Below are positions 21,121 through 35,254 of a DNA stretch of 64,000 nt, in pieces. Position 1 is the first letter of the stretch, and the number at the start of each line of letters is the position of its first letter. The notes below the pieces were generated by a model. That model saw only the letters and a program-made list of their open reading frames with translations, did not search any database and was not told the DNA's origin. The stretch is from Gymnorhina tibicen (lineage: Eukaryota > Chordata > Aves > Passeriformes > Artamidae): positions 1,415,519 through 1,479,518 of the forward strand of contig VXAZ01001670.1 in assembly GCA_013399875.1 (NCBI GenBank), written 5' to 3'. The translations under genes and the position numbers were made by a program.

Positions 21121-24100
21121 GACCTGACCTGCCAAATATGAGTGTAGGGATATGATTGCTTCCAAGCCCTTCCTAGCCCAACACTGTAATTATGCTCCAG
21201 GAGAGATCTGTGTTTGGCATGCTGTTTTGATGGTTCAGCATTTACCTGAAAAGCTGAAAGTGGAACAAGTCTGCAGACAGGTCTTGGCTTGCATAGGAGT
21301 CTTAAGCACCAAATCAAGTCTTGCATACTCTTATTACTACCATTGTCAAATTCACTAGCCCTTCTTCCCTTTTCCTAGATCAAAATGATAAGGAAGAAAT
21401 TAAAGGAAAGAAGGATGCCAGGTGCACAAGCATAAAGAAGTGAAGATATGGCATGCTCTTTCTGTCTCTGTAGCCTATTCAACCCCGCCTGCAGCTGCAA
21501 GCATCACTGCACACCATTCTGGAACAGCAGAGGGGCTCAGCGCTGAAGGCTGCAACCCTTGGCTCCGCAGATTTTTAATACTTCCTTTCCCTGAATTTCA
21601 CACTAGAAATGCTTTTTTTTCACATGGCGTGAAACCTACTGAGAAACCATGGGTCCCATCTGGAGAGTGACTGTGCAAGTACTCTGTGTTTGATTCCATG
21701 AATATTATTTTCTGCAGCAGAAAAGTGTAAGAGAAAGAAACATTAGTCACACACATGCTTAATTGAGATCTAATAGCCAAGGTCAGTGCTCAGCCCAGAA
21801 TAGATAGCAGAAGCCTCCTGTGATATATTTTTGTGATGAGAGGTTCATAGCACACAGACTGATCTATTATTGGGTTTCACGATGAAAAATTTAGCTATCT
21901 CCTGGAATATGCTCAAATCTATTTTGCATCATTTCCTTGCTTTTTCATTTAAAAATATCTTTCCAATGAGACCTCATGACCATGCAAATTAGCAAGTCGG
22001 TGCTGTGTGGAAAGATTGCTGCACCTCCACTGAAGTGCAGCTATTTGTTCTTTTGCCAGCGCTCTGCAAGATGACAATACCTGTTCGTCAGTGTCTAGAA
22101 TGCTTTTCTGTGATTTAAACAAAAGCCCTTACAAGGAAAAGATGAGTACTCAAGAGAAGATGCTGCAATGGGCACATCAGTGAGGAGAAGCACTGGACCT
22201 TTGCCTTGAGCTGTGTTCTGCATGTCTGCAAAACACCAGTGCAGCAGAAGTGACACAATGACCTACTTGCTGGTCTACAGCACCTCCCTGGTTTCCTGTA
22301 GTACTTCAGCCTACAGGACCATCTACTTGGTTTCTTTTTTCCAGCTTTTGCATATGGGTCTGTGCAGGATGCCATCAGCGTTCCTCCCCAAACCAAGCAC
22401 CTCCAAACATCTTTAGTCCATGCAGCCTTTCCTCCTTCAAGTTTTCCCCACAGACCACAAAGTAACCATCTCCCCAAACCTCTAACTGAGAACACAGGAG
22501 AGATATGGTTTATAATAGCCTCACAGACCACTGAGAACTAGAGAACTGATGAAAGAAATAAGGCTTCTGAAGATGAAAGGAGTAAAGTCTCTGAAGATGA
22601 AATATAGAAGTCTCTGAGGAACACACCTTAGCACCTGTGGTACCTGAAAGATGCAGCTGTACTTTCTTTGCCAGGAAAACAGCATAGGACGTGATTTGAT
22701 CCAACTGCGTAAGAACAGAGAACATGTTCCATGTGGGCACTAACAGCAAGTGTGAATACACTAGGTGCAAAAAGGCTTTATGTTCTGGTGCACATTTGTC
22801 TTCTGTCTGTCCTTGGAGTCTTGCAGTACCTATTGCTGGCGAGCTCCAAGCTCCTGGTGGCACCAGGGTTGGAGTTGTTCACTGTGATGCTCCCTGGAGC
22901 ATCTCTTGCAGCACGGGTGCAATGTCCTCCAACACACATGCACCTCTCTGCACACATGCACTTTGTGCCTAAGGGCTGGCAACTGGCTCAGACCTTGCTG
23001 CTCCTGAGGACACTAAGTTGATGCACAGTGCGAGAACCATACTGTGTCACAGTAATGCAAACCACAGCCCTTCTGTCTTTGCAGTGCAGTAGTGACCAGC
23101 GTAGGAGGTACCCAGACAGTGGCCCCCTTCTACTGAAAGATGGAGTGTGCAGAAACCACCCCATATCCCAGTGTTTACCACTCTCCCAGTCTGGAGACGG
23201 GGCAGCATGGTCCTCACCCTTTCTGAAAAGTGGGAGAGAGAGTTTGGGGGTTTTAGAGCAATGCACAAACATTATTGCCTGGAAGCCTGGCATCTGTCAC
23301 GGAGAAGAGTGCGGTCGCCATGGTAATTCTTCGGCTCATTTAACTGCAAAGTGACCCCGTGTGGTTATTTGTAGCCATTCCCAGCACAGCAGCCCCCTGC
23401 CGCGGCCCACAGCTACACAACACATCCCCTGCTGGGCAACACCGCTGCCGTAGATGATACACAACATGTATGTGCTAGGCAATTCACACTCCTTCAGCTC
23501 TCTCCCCCTCACATCACCTGTGCCTCTAGATAACCACCCAGTCCCTGCTCCTACAACTATGGGTCCCTCTACTGCACAAGCGTAAGATGCTTTGGGAGCA
23601 CAAGATCAACACATGCTCAGCCAGGCACCAAAAGATGCACCCACCCTGTCTCCCCCAGCCTTGCCACCACACCTGCCTACAGCTCTTGTACGGTTTATTC
23701 TTAGATGCATTTTGTTTTCACCCTGTGGCATGAACAAGGAATAAATTCAGCTCTGTCCTATTCATTTTCCTCTGCTTCTGCCTCTGACAAAAAAAAAAAA
23801 AAGTCACTGGAAAGCAGATCTATAGGGAGAAGCCTGGGTGCCTCTGCAGAGCCAACTCATGGGAAGCTGGTGATCAGGTCACTCGGTGCTCCTGACTGGA
23901 CCCTGCTGCTCACATTTCTTGGCAGGTAACTACAGGAAATCATCTCAGTACTGTTTCTCCTCAAAGCACCCTGTGGGTCCCTGCAGGATCTCCAGGAGGC
24001 AAGGAGAAACTCCTCATCCATCCATACATGACAGCTCCAGCCAATAGGGCCCATGGGAGTCAGCAGGTACAGACTTGATGAAGCCTCAAGTTCCCATCTT

Positions 24101-24939
24101 GCATGGTGTAAGTGTCCTTTTCTACCTTGTGCAGTGTGAGTTTTAACAAGCATGTAGCAAAGGCACGAAGCCACGGCTGGCCTATCACCGAGGGTAACAG
24201 TCACCTGAGTCTGACAGGGTTGCTAACAAACAAAACCCACTTGTTACTGCTACACAGCTTGTGTGCTCTATGCATGTGGCCTACGAAATGCTATTACAAG
24301 TGCTTCAGGCAAAACATCTCCTTTAGAGAGCTAGCAGGGTTGCCTGCCCATATCCTTTTGGATAAATATCCTTTTCATAAATCTTTCAAGCTTGCTGACT
24401 TCAGCTCTCTTTCTCCTGAGGTCTCCTACTCTTCCAATCAGCATCTCAATGTCACCATCCTCAAGCCTGAATGCCCTAATCTGAGTATGATCCAGCTGAC
24501 ACAACCAGACATCTGTATATGTGTGAGGAGAAAACTGAAATGAGATTTCCCCACCTGACTGCCCATCATTTCTGGATGAGACATCTCCAGTTCTCTCAGG
24601 ACTGGTCAGGGTTGCATATCTCATCCTCCCCTATCTCCGGGAAATGACAACTCACTTTCCCACCCTTGCTCCCCTCTCACCTCATCCCCATCATTGCTAC
24701 CTGCACACTTGGCTGTGGCTGAGCTCATGTGCCTCTGAAGGCGCTGGCCCTGTTTTTAGCCTTGCAGAGGAGGTGGGACCCAGGCAGATCCACGGTGCTT
24801 GCAGAGCCCACAGCCAACACAGCTGGGGCTGCTCCAGCCCAGAGAAAGCCCCTAATGCCTGAGCACATACTTCCCTCTTATGGCCATGCCCGATACAGCA
24901 GCCATGCAGGCCTGCAGCATCTTCACTGGAGATGTGATT

Positions 24940-24971
24940 TTCCTATGAATATTTATGAATTTCCTATGAAT
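24940..24971. repeat. Two-copy duplication, period 21
   Basis: TTCCTATGAAT occurs at 24940-24950 and again at 24961-24971, with an A/T-rich spacer that is a partial copy. It is a short local duplication of no evident function. Confidence 0.8.
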
Positions 24972-27626
24972 TTATGCCCATGAAACATTTCCCGTAGTTT
25001 CCTCTTACACTTTTTGGACACAGACATGTCTCCCTTGCACTCGAGGCTTGAGCACAGCATGAGCTTTGCAGCCCTGTCTGGCTGCTGCTGATCAACACAC
25101 TGTGAGCGGTGTGAGTGGGAAAGACATGAGTGCTCAGTCCTGCCTGCAGCATCACACTGTCTCTCTGAAGGAAGCCCAATATCAATCCCTGGTCCTGGGG
25201 CAGATTTCCCCTCTTGGTACTGCACAGCCTCTAACATTTTTTATCTCCTCAAATTAAGTATGGCTTTTACTTCCTTTGACTCTGAAGGGAAAGTTTTTAA
25301 CTACCTAGTTATGGGTAGTTAAGGGCTCTGTTCAATTTCTCCCTTGCCCCATTTCACCGCATGGCAAAGTCTCTCTCTCTTCTATCTATAATAATATCCT
25401 TGCCAAAAGTAGAGAAAGCAGCCTTCTGTTTTCCTGTGCTGACCTTTTTCTCTGGACTGAACTTCAAGCTCTTTTTGTGCTCCCATTACCTGTTATACCA
25501 GATTTTGTAATTCAAAAGCAGTTTGCTGCACAGATGGGGTAGTTTCCCCTTATGTCTAATCCATGGCCACCTTCCTCCAGCCACCAAGTGAGTTCAGTTC
25601 ACAAACCTGAAGAAAATTTTCCATGGGATAATTTTCTGTTGGATGAGTTGAACTGACTCGCTCTGCAAGTAGAAAGTCGAGCGCTTAAAAAAAAAAAAAG
25701 CTCCTTTAGCCATGTCTTTTGCCAACTTGTCTATCTTCTTCCTTCACTCGTTTTTTTCTAAAGAGAAGTAGGAAAATAAGAACCTGCAGAACTGTGATTG
25801 GTACTTGAAAGGTAACAAATTGCTCCTTCCTTCTTCTCCAAGCTAAGGTTTGGTCACTGCTCAGGTGCTAGAGCACTGTCCTCACTGTCTCTCTTCTCTA
25901 CAGTATGCTGTCTTCTCATGTGCCACCTTTCTAATAGCATCAGTACAGGATGAAAACTACCAATAAAGACATTTTCAAGGGAACACCATTTTTAGTTTTG
26001 TTCTTCTCACAGGAAGAGGCGAATAAGGAAGAACCTGTCAGTCTCCTGCAGTACTAACAGCACTGTCAGAAGCAGCAGTAGCAGTTACGTTGCCCTTGAA
26101 GTCAGCCATAACAGCTTGATCATGCTCTGCTGGGCTCTGGGCCCTTTAGCAGAGTTTCTCAGAGTGCTCCACAGCCACTGATAAAGTGAGATCATATCTG
26201 CTCAGAACCTGTTTGCCAGGGTTCTGATGGGAAGAGGATAACTTCCATAGTGCCAATAGGTAGGTGCAGATCCGCAAAAGTATTTAAGCACCTAGAAATT
26301 AAAATACTATGCGCCTCGAGGTCCTAATGAGGATGTAGTTATATTGGTATTCAGTGTTTTTGCTGAAATAGCTGATGGTACTCGGTAAAGTTCTGCTCAA
26401 AAAAGAGCCTCATTCTGCTGACATAAGCTGCCTGCACACAAGGAGGGCTTCACTGCTACAACTCTGCTGCTACAGCGATATCACACGCATTTACATGTAA
26501 ATTAGGGCTTTGTTTATACCGCACAGATGCAGCGTTTCACTTCATCCGGGATGGGGACGGGGGCGGGGAGAGTAATGGTCTCACTACTCTCATTTTATGG
26601 ACTAAGAAAGTGAGGCACAAACAAAATGAACTCACTAGTTCAATATCACCCAACATGGGTGTCAAAAAAGGCAGAGATCCTGATCATAGTTTACAACCAT
26701 GGGACTGTTTTTTTACTGTAGAGAGGGGGAGACAAGTGAGTCATCACTTGGCTCATAGGAGCCTCATTATTATGTGAGGTCAAATTCCCGATGTGTTTGA
26801 GATGGAGGCGTTAGGAATGAATGCACCAGGGAGCCCTGAACACAGGGCATGGAGGCCTGTTTAGATGCACCATCAGAAGCTAACTGAACCTGAGACCTAA
26901 CGTTTCTACTGCACTGCTCCTCACTCACCAACATGAGTGGCAACAGGCATGGGTGACAGTGAATGTCCATGGAGGATGGACATGAAGGCTGAAGCAGCAC
27001 GAGCGATTAACTACACACCACAGGAACTACATATGAGATTAGAAGCTACAGAGATTACCTTGCTTCCAACTACTGCTGCTCAAGTAAATACGCACTGACT
27101 GCACCTCCATTCTGCCAGTACTCCTGTATCTTGACAGCAGATTCTGTCAGGCCGTATTTCCGTTTACAAAAGCCAACATAAGCCAAGAATGATGAAATAA
27201 CTGATTACATCTCAGCCATTCAGGCCCAAACATGCCTCCGCATTCCCAAACGCTGCTGCACTAAACCATGTATCTGACATGGATACAAGGTGAATTGCAT
27301 GGTAGGAAAAACTAATCATTTTTTCTGGCAAGGTTAACTTGTATCAGCTCCTCTCAGTGGCAAGTACAAGGTTCCTGGAGCTACAGCCTTTGTTGGCCCA
27401 ACAGTGCCAGTAAGCAACCTAAAAAGACACGAAACCACACAGTTCCACTGTGATGGCATAAACAAAGGTCCAAAATTTAGGCTCCAGAAGAAGCAGGTGG
27501 TGTCATGGGTTGGTGTCATGTGAAAAGGGGAGATTCCTTCAACCCTTAGTGTGGGGATATTTACTTGACCCTTAGTGTTTGATTTGTCTGTCAACACACC
27601 AGGGAAGTAGAGGTGCCCGACCAGAC

Positions 27627-28539
27627 TGTCACAGTCCTGTTAGGGGGACTCTTAACTGAGCAGTCCTGCTGGATCGGAGGGTGATTCCACTTAGGGACAC
27701 ACACCAACAGCATAAGGGAGACCCCTCAGTGGCTCTTCCTCTTTATTTCAGTACATTATCTGCTGCTGGTGACTTCCAGCGTCCATGAAGGATTCACGCT
27801 AACAGTTTGTGGAATAACACTCTTTATTAATATAAAATTATGACAGGTCAAGTTTTGATGGGTGCTGGTGATAGTATCTGACTGCAAAAACATATTCAAA
27901 GCAACACACAGACAAACTCTAATCCCCAGTAAAAGTATTCAGCATGCATAGAGTTTGATCCTTACCCAGTAGGCATCTCCACAGGGGACAAGACAGGTTC
28001 AGCATGTTGACTGATCCCAGCAGTTACAATGGAGTCTTCCCTAACTTTTTCCCCATTCTCAACTTACTTTTATACTACTTCTCTACATTTAGGTGGAGCT
28101 TGAGTGACTCCAGTCATACATACCTTTGTTACTGATTGGTGTAAAATTCTCTCACTTTGTTGTTAAAGATGCAGTAAAAAATACAGAACACATGCCCTGT
28201 GAGGGGTGGTTGTACCTTGGGGGCACGTAACTTTGGGGTGGAATTGTGTTTTAATATTGCAATTAGACTATAATGAACCAAGTTCATCCAAGGAGAACGA
28301 TTTCACCACAGCTGTTGGCTCAGCAGCAGGACATCTCCTGTCTCCCTTGGCTGACAGTTGTTATGCAGTTTCTCAGCTGCAAAGTGCCATCGAGTTCCCC
28401 TCCGTGCGAAGATTTCAACAGAGCCCATGTGAGGTGTCTCCACTCCACCCTCCGTTCCATCCCCCTTAGCAGGTGCTATGGTTGCAGATTGTGGGTGTGG
28501 GGAACCATCGTGGAATAGGTGTTGAGCACGCCAACCACA
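27627..28539 (-). mobile_element. Probable solo LTR of an endogenous retrovirus (5' edge uncertain)
   Basis: Read on the minus strand, a CCAAT box (28139-28135) is followed after about 60 bases by TATAAAA (28074-28068). An AATAAA at 27828-27823 and a second at 27747-27742 follow, which is the order U3 promoter, R, poly(A), U5 of a retroviral LTR. The 3' end would be the TGTGACA closing at 27627. I place the other end at the ACA at 28537-28539, but no target-site duplication joins these edges (AGAC versus TTCC). One edge may therefore be wrong or the insertion old. No internal retroviral coding sequence is visible beside it. Confidence 0.65.
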
Positions 28540-31500
28540 TTCCATCCAGGGAGCAGCAACTGTATTTCACTCTATAATTTCCATACCGTTATAACCTCTG
28601 TTAGGCTGTGAATATAACCTCTCCGTTTCCTGATATTACCCCCAGTCATCTTTCCACAGCTGAGTGACATGTAGTGAAAGTGGATGGATGTTACTGCTGG
28701 CCTTAAGTTGGCTATAAGATACAGTCTAGTTCCATTGCAGAGAAGCAGCCATCTCCATTCCAAAACACTGCACAAGTCACTGCCCAAATATCCAGAAAAT
28801 TGAACTGAGGAGGATGGGATGGGAACGGATATGAGTTTCTAAGTGCAGTTTTGTACAGAAGTTTTGGGGACAGGGGACATAAGTAAAAGGAGATAAAGCA
28901 TAGAAGGCTCCTAAGAAAGCTAGGATCATCTTGGTAGTCAGCCCTGACTAAAGCCTAGAGAAAAACAGCTCTTTGTTATGGTCTGAAAAAAGGTGGGGTG
29001 GTGCATGCCCTCTTCCTCCCTGCCTCTGGATGCACTATGATCTGAGAAATGCTCATTAGGCCTCAGCCTTGACCAACAGCACCTGGACTCAGCTCCTCTT
29101 GAGCTTATCAGAAACACTGTCTGCTCCCAGGAACTCGTGCTGTCTAATGAGCTCCTGGTTTTTAACAAACAGGCTTGGAAACTTACTTTTCTTGCCTGAA
29201 TAACAACCAAAGTGGAACTTTTCTTTGAAAATTTGATAGCAAAAACAACAGAAATTGCAGCCAGGATGGAAAATTACTATGGCTAAAGCCAACTCTCTTG
29301 TGACCCTACGAAGAGCAGTCCTAAGTGAGACCCTTTGAGCTCTCCAGGACTGGAGTGGGCTGTGACAAGCAATCTCCCTCTGAGTAGGGTGTCTCTCAGA
29401 GCTCACAAACTTTCAGGTCTACTATACTTGGACGACTGCTGCTGATCACTGACAATGGAGCTGATATCTCCACTCCTTGAAGCTCAACCCTTTGCCCATT
29501 GAAAAGATGCAAAGGCATCCTACATGAGTATTTCACTGAATTAGAGGGGAATTTTTCACAGGTGTATACCTTGTACATACTCCTTTAGGTCTGTGTGCAT
29601 GCAAGTGTGAATATACAATAGCAAAATGTACTATGAATGTTGTTCTCCCAGATTCTTAAGTACTTTAGACTCTAAGTAAGTTAGGCATGTGAGTCACTGT
29701 TGTGCTATTGTAAATTCTATAGAATTTTTTGTTAAATTGTTTCAATTAAATTGTCAGTTCAGTGCTGTTAAGTTTAAATCATTGGTCAGACCTGGGGCTA
29801 AGTTTGGTAAGGGTGTTCACTCTGAACCTCATGACTCAGCAGGAGGGTCTCTCTTATTTGTTTTTATTCTTACCCTTTTTCCATCTCCAGCCTCCATGTA
29901 GGTAATTTTTTGTTGGTTTAGACTGATTGATTTTTACATCTTGGTCTGATTTTTCTCTGTGTGCTTTAACCACCTAGTTAGTAGTAGAGTGAAACTTGAC
30001 AATGAACTTTGTTGTGCTTTCACTTTAATATTAAACCTGCTTTTGCTGATAGTTTTCCCAGTGATTCTTTGAGCGACCTAAAACACACTTTTGTGACAAA
30101 AGGCTGGAGCCATGAGCAAGGAAGTAGTGTCCTGCTTCTTGATTTCCTTACACTATTAGAAATATAACCTTATACATATTTTGTCAATAATAAAAAAGGT
30201 AAATACAGTTATCCGCTTCTCTCCTAATGAAGCATTAAAATTTTGCCACTTATATGTACGTATTAAAAGGAGTAACAACTACAGGGGGTTAAATTAGTCT
30301 GTCATTTATCCCCTTTGCCATGCTGGAATCCCTCACATACCCTGTTCTGCTGGCCAACACCCTGATCCTAACAGATATCATCCCCTCTGTTTTCTTGTGG
30401 CTCATCAGACCCATGCTCATACCCATTTTTCAGTCCCTAGTGTATCCTCTCTGATCTCTTGCACCTCCAATCATAAACCTCCTGTCCTGACTCCTTTCCC
30501 ATTTCACAGCAAAAACATTATGCAAGTCTTGTTGGCTAGCCTGGCTTTTCCTGGTAAACAGACTGAACAGCAAACAGTTCACTGTGTTTAGAAATTCTGG
30601 TCCAAGTCAGTGCCCAAAGACAGGTTCAGTCAAGGCTGCATTGTAGAAAAAGAGGAGAAAGTAGTCTGAACAGTCTTTTCAGTATTACATAGCTTTAAAG
30701 TTTAAAATATTTCCTGAATAGTATTATTTTTCAAGCCAGTGACACAGAAGCTGTAGTGAGCCTAGAACTGTAGCATTCACAGCAGAAAGTGTTAAGGACA
30801 GGGAGGGTCTCTCCTGGAGCAGAAACACAATTCTCAGCACAGCTAAATTTGAACCAACCAATTCCATTGTTTAGAAATATGTACCTGCTTACCCTTGCCT
30901 CCACCAGAAGGAAGCAATCTGCTGTGGGCATTGATGGTTTACCTTTACTTATAAAGATATGCTGAGGACAAATGATGGTCATTCCTACACCAGGCTAGCC
31001 AACGTTCCAAGCATTGCCTCTCCATTTTTCCATGAAGTTTAGCTAGGGGCTTAACAAGTTTTCCTGAGCACCCTCACAACTATCTGCTTTCTTCAAGGTT
31101 ATGAGGTCCCCAAAGAGCTTTCCACACTTTTGCTAATACTTCACCTATGCTATAGGCTGCTCTGAGAGGGAACAGTCTACATTTTTCATGTGCATTCTGC
31201 CATTCAGACCCAAGCTTAAAACCAAGGTTCCCTGCTGCTCTGGAGGCATTTTACAGCAGAGTCCCTGCACTTTCAGTGCTAGGCTGCTGTAACCATGACA
31301 GAAACATGAGACACAGTAACAACACTCACCTCACAGCACTGCATTGGCCTGGTCCAACTGCAGCCTTTTCAGCTGCACCTTCAGTATGCATTTTGTGCTG
31401 ACTTCAGCCTGCGCCTGGAGACTGTAGAAGAAGAAGAAAGACACCTGAAGAATGCAGACTGTTCCCTCTCAGAGCAGACTGTCTGCCATTATCTGCCTTG

Positions 31501-34259
31501 AATGCAATGGCTGAGCCACTGCTTATTCTGCCTGTGAATTGCAAATATAAAAGTCAAAGGCTTAGGTTTATTTCTGACTACAGTTGCCTTGTGACCTTCC
31601 ATCAAGACTCTCTGCATACCTGGTATGCAGACACCCAGTTTTGTGTCATTTTTCAGTTCTCCCTTTTCTCAAAGGAAATTCTTCCCCTCAGTCACACCTC
31701 TGATGAGTTCTGATGATCTCTTATCAGTGCAGAAGGCCCTTTTTCTCTCTGTTTGGGACACTGGAGCAGAAAATTTTTCTGCTCCTTTGTCCCAGTGGGT
31801 ACCCAATTGCTCCTTCCTGAACTTGCCCTTCTGCCATCTCCAAAGTTCACAACTCTCCTCTCTGATCCCCAAACCTACAGCTGGTTAGAACAGTACTCAT
31901 AGACTCAGACCAGTGATGTAAGCTTGCTGTTGACATGAGTCTGCTATGCAACAATCCCTGCCTGTCTTGACTTGGTACTTATGGTCTACTCTTCCTTTTG
32001 ACTCATTAACTTTTTGATACAGTCCTTTGCTTTGTTCAGTTGGCGGAGTAAGGCAGTTTGCTCTGCCAGTTCACTGGAATAGTATCCGTGAAACTTAAGA
32101 TGTAACTTAAAACTGGAATTTGCTCTTCAGATTTTGTTTGGCTTCTCTGTTTTGCAACTGCCTAATCCAGAGGCACAAGCTGCAGCCACCCGTGTACAGA
32201 GGTGTCTTGTGCAGCGCACAGAACCATATCAGAATTGCCCCCAGGTATGATTCCAGGAACTCTGTGGGATGTTTGGTGTTGCCTGTGGCAGTAGCTGTGC
32301 CCTGGGATGGCATCCTCATGCTGGGACTTGTCTCCATGGATATCCTGGACTCTTCTGTCATTGCAACCCCAGTGTGAGCATGGCCTTCCGTGTCCCCCGG
32401 CATTGTGCTGGAAGGGACCAGATGCCCCTCAAACACCAGGTTATGCTGGTCCCATGCTCAGGGCAGGATGAGGTCCCTCTGTGCAGGGGAGCACTGCAGC
32501 TGCTGTGTGAGACTGTACACTCCTGCACAAGGTAACCAGTAGCTCCCTTAATGTTATTTATGTTTCCTAAACCAAAACTGAAACCATCACATTCTACGGG
32601 TTCATTTTAGTTGGATTCAAGGACAGATGAAGTGACCAGTCTGCAGGAACCTACATGTGAAAAGGGTTTATGCTTTAATAGACAACACAGCAGTGAGATC
32701 CAGTGCCTGTCAGGCGAAGCAGCTTATCCTCTCTAGAAGTAAGGCATTAGCAGGTGAAACTCCTCCCTGTGCAGGTGGGCAGGGAGTGGAGGGTACTGCC
32801 CTACATATGCCCTGTGAGTGTAGACAGGTGGACCATCTGCAACCCATGGTAGTAAACTAGTCAGTATAATTCAATCTGTTCTGTCCAAAGAGAGAGGAGA
32901 CAGGAGGAAAATGCCAACTATGGCAATGGCAGAAAAATCTTTCAAAAAGTTCTACAGTATGTGGTCCCCTAATACACTTCTCTCTTTCTTGCTCATTTTT
33001 TTTCATTATATTTTATTAGTTTCCTCATAGATAACTTCAACTCTGCAAAAGCCCTCCTCTGCTCATCCAGAAATAAATCACCCGTGCCTCTTCCCCACCA
33101 GTGCTCCTCACTGCACCTACACCAAAGACAGTCCACTGGCACAAGCACTCAAGTGCTAAACAGGGGTGTTTGCTGCTTTGATCCCAAGGTCCTTCCTAGT
33201 AACACCAGTTTCCCCCATGGTCCCAACCTGCAACACAAGAGATGGGACATGGCCCAGCCCCTCTCTCACTGCATATCAAAACCAGGTGAAGAAAGCTTAC
33301 TGCTGAGGCAAGTCCATACCTGCTTCAGTGGCAGTCCAGATATGGGAGTGGCCACAGACAGCAAGAAAAGGAACAAGGTCAAACACCCAGCTTGCACTTG
33401 TTACCCTCAGACTGTGTTTGTACCCCTCATTACAAAAAGCCTTCTTGTCTAAAGGTGACATGGAGACATGAAGCAGACTGGGCATGCACTGCTGCCTACA
33501 AATAGGCTGAAACCAGGCTGTGAAGCTTTCCTGTCTTCCTGAGGGAAGAAAAATGACTGCCTTTCACAGAAGCTAATTCTCTTGTTAGGTACTGCATATT
33601 CATATCAAATTTGCAGTAAGATTCATGACAAAGGCTCCAAGATATGACTATAATACATAAAAATAACTATCAATAGTAGCAAATCAGAGAGAAAAGGATG
33701 GGAACATTCTCTTGAATTAATCTGCTTGAACTTGGTAACTCTTCAATTTTTTTTTTCCCCATTGCTAAGTGCTAAGAAAAACCACAGCCCTTGTCTCTAA
33801 ATTACACCAGAGAAATCAAAGGTCACACTCTTCCATCTTTTCAGTGTGTGATTAAACATGTCAGGCTGTTTCCTTTCAGCCAATTAACACTCCCGCAGCT
33901 CGGGAACCGCTCCCCACTCCCTCACCAGGATGCATACAGGTGTTTAATAGCACACAAATACAGGCGCTTTGTGGTTTCCTTCTGGCCTTGTCTGCGTGAT
34001 GCTTGGTCACCCAAACCGTACTGAGGTTGGTAACACCCACCCCCGAGCTAAATACAGCATTTAGTTTACCTGGTCTTTGAATGAAGTACATCTTTCCAAA
34101 CCCTGTCAGAAAATACGTTTGTACATAAACCTAGTACAGTTTTTAAACAGAGCCGTGAGCAGAGCGAACAGCCAGACAGCTCCAGCTGTCGGCGGCGATA
34201 GAGCCCAGCAGGGCGGCCAGGCTCACGCCAGTCTTCAGCCCCAGGGTACATCCTATTGG
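28540..34259. other. Intergenic interval, right part, upstream of SPTLC2
   Basis: I find no gene, RNA gene or clear repeat here. Reading frames are short and overlap on both strands without family resemblance. Sequence near 32150-32530 is more GC-rich and could be an old decayed element, but I cannot name it. Composition rises toward GC near 34150, where the SPTLC2 CpG island starts. Confidence 0.6.
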
Positions 34260-34890
34260 ATTAAGCTCTGCCCGAGGCTGGTCTGCAGGGTTTCCCGCAA
34301 GGGCCTTCGATCTCCTGGCAGACTCCGGCCAGGATACGTCTCTCCAGAGCTGCTGGCAAGGGCATAACAGTAGTCTGATCTAAACGCCTTCCGGAGCTCT
34401 CACCCGGGGCTCTCCGTCGGCTCCGACGGATGATTTCATCAGGACGCAGCCCGAGGCGTCCTGGGACAGCCCTCCAGCTCTCGGAAGAACCGCTTCGTTC
34501 ATCAGCTCCCTCAACACGAAGCAGCGAGGGGCTTCCCGCTGCCTCACCCCGCCCTTCTCCCTGCTCCAGCCACCGGCGTGCCCGAGGTAGGGCTGCCAGT
34601 TTCCCGGCGTGGATGGTGACGGCAGCAGCACCAACCCGCGCCGCTCTGGGCCCCTTCCCACCGCGTGCGGGAACGCGCTCACGGGCGCTCCGGGTCACTA
34701 CCGGAGCGGGACGAGGAGGGTGGGGCAGCTCCGCGCAGCCAGGGCCCTGTCCCTATCACCATCCCCGCCCTGACAGCACCGCTGCCACCGGCGCCAAACG
34801 CTCCCCATGCCCTTCCCTTCCCTTTCCTTCCCTGCCCGCACCCGCCCCCGCCCACTGGCTGCCGCCTCAGCCCCGCCCCCTCCTCTCTCC

Positions 34891-35225
34891 NNNNNNNNNN
34901 NNNNNNNNNNNNNNNNNNNNNNNNNNNNNNNNNNNNNNNNNNNNNNNNNNNNNNNNNNNNNNNNNNNNNNNNNNNNNNNNNNNNNNNNNNNNNNNNNNNN
35001 NNNNNNNNNNNNNNNNNNNNNNNNNNNNNNNNNNNNNNNNNNNNNNNNNNNNNNNNNNNNNNNNNNNNNNNNNNNNNNNNNNNNNNNNNNNNNNNNNNNN
35101 NNNNNNNNNNNNNNNNNNNNNNNNNNNNNNNNNNNNNNNNNNNNNNNNNNNNNNNNNNNNNNNNNNNNNNNNNNNNNNNNNNNNNNNNNNNNNNNNNNNN
35201 NNNNNNNNNNNNNNNNNNNNNNNNN
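34891..35225. other. Assembly gap (335 N)
   Basis: A run of 335 undetermined bases interrupts the GC-richest part of the CpG island. It probably removes the SPTLC2 start codon and most of exon 1. All apparent reading frames that cross it are artefacts. Confidence 1.
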
Positions 35226-35254
35226 GCGGCGGCGGGGCCCCGGAAGGCACCGAG
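35226..35254 (+). CDS. SPTLC2: Possible 3' end of SPTLC2 exon 1 (tentative)
   Basis: The first bases after the gap are a GCG repeat. Human SPTLC2 exon 1 encodes a poly-alanine tract just before its splice site, so this could be the end of the bird exon. A weak GAG|GTGTGG donor after 35254 would leave in phase 0, as exon 2 requires. A second phase-0 option is CCCAG|GTGGTT after 35286. It is equally possible that exon 1 lies wholly in the gap and that this is intron. Confidence 0.25.

Larger units (their letters stand above)
13791..27626. other. Intergenic interval between ALKBH1 and SPTLC2, left part
   Basis: No reading frame here resembles a known protein or forms a convincing exon chain. 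Named content is three CR1 fragments (17645-18112, 19457-19604, 20962-21120), the AAGCTT cluster at 13916-13969, and a 21-bp-period duplication at 24940-24971. A slightly CpG-richer patch lies near 23290-23460. Homopolymer runs occur near 17267, 23789 and 25687. The rest is unassigned. Confidence 0.7.
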
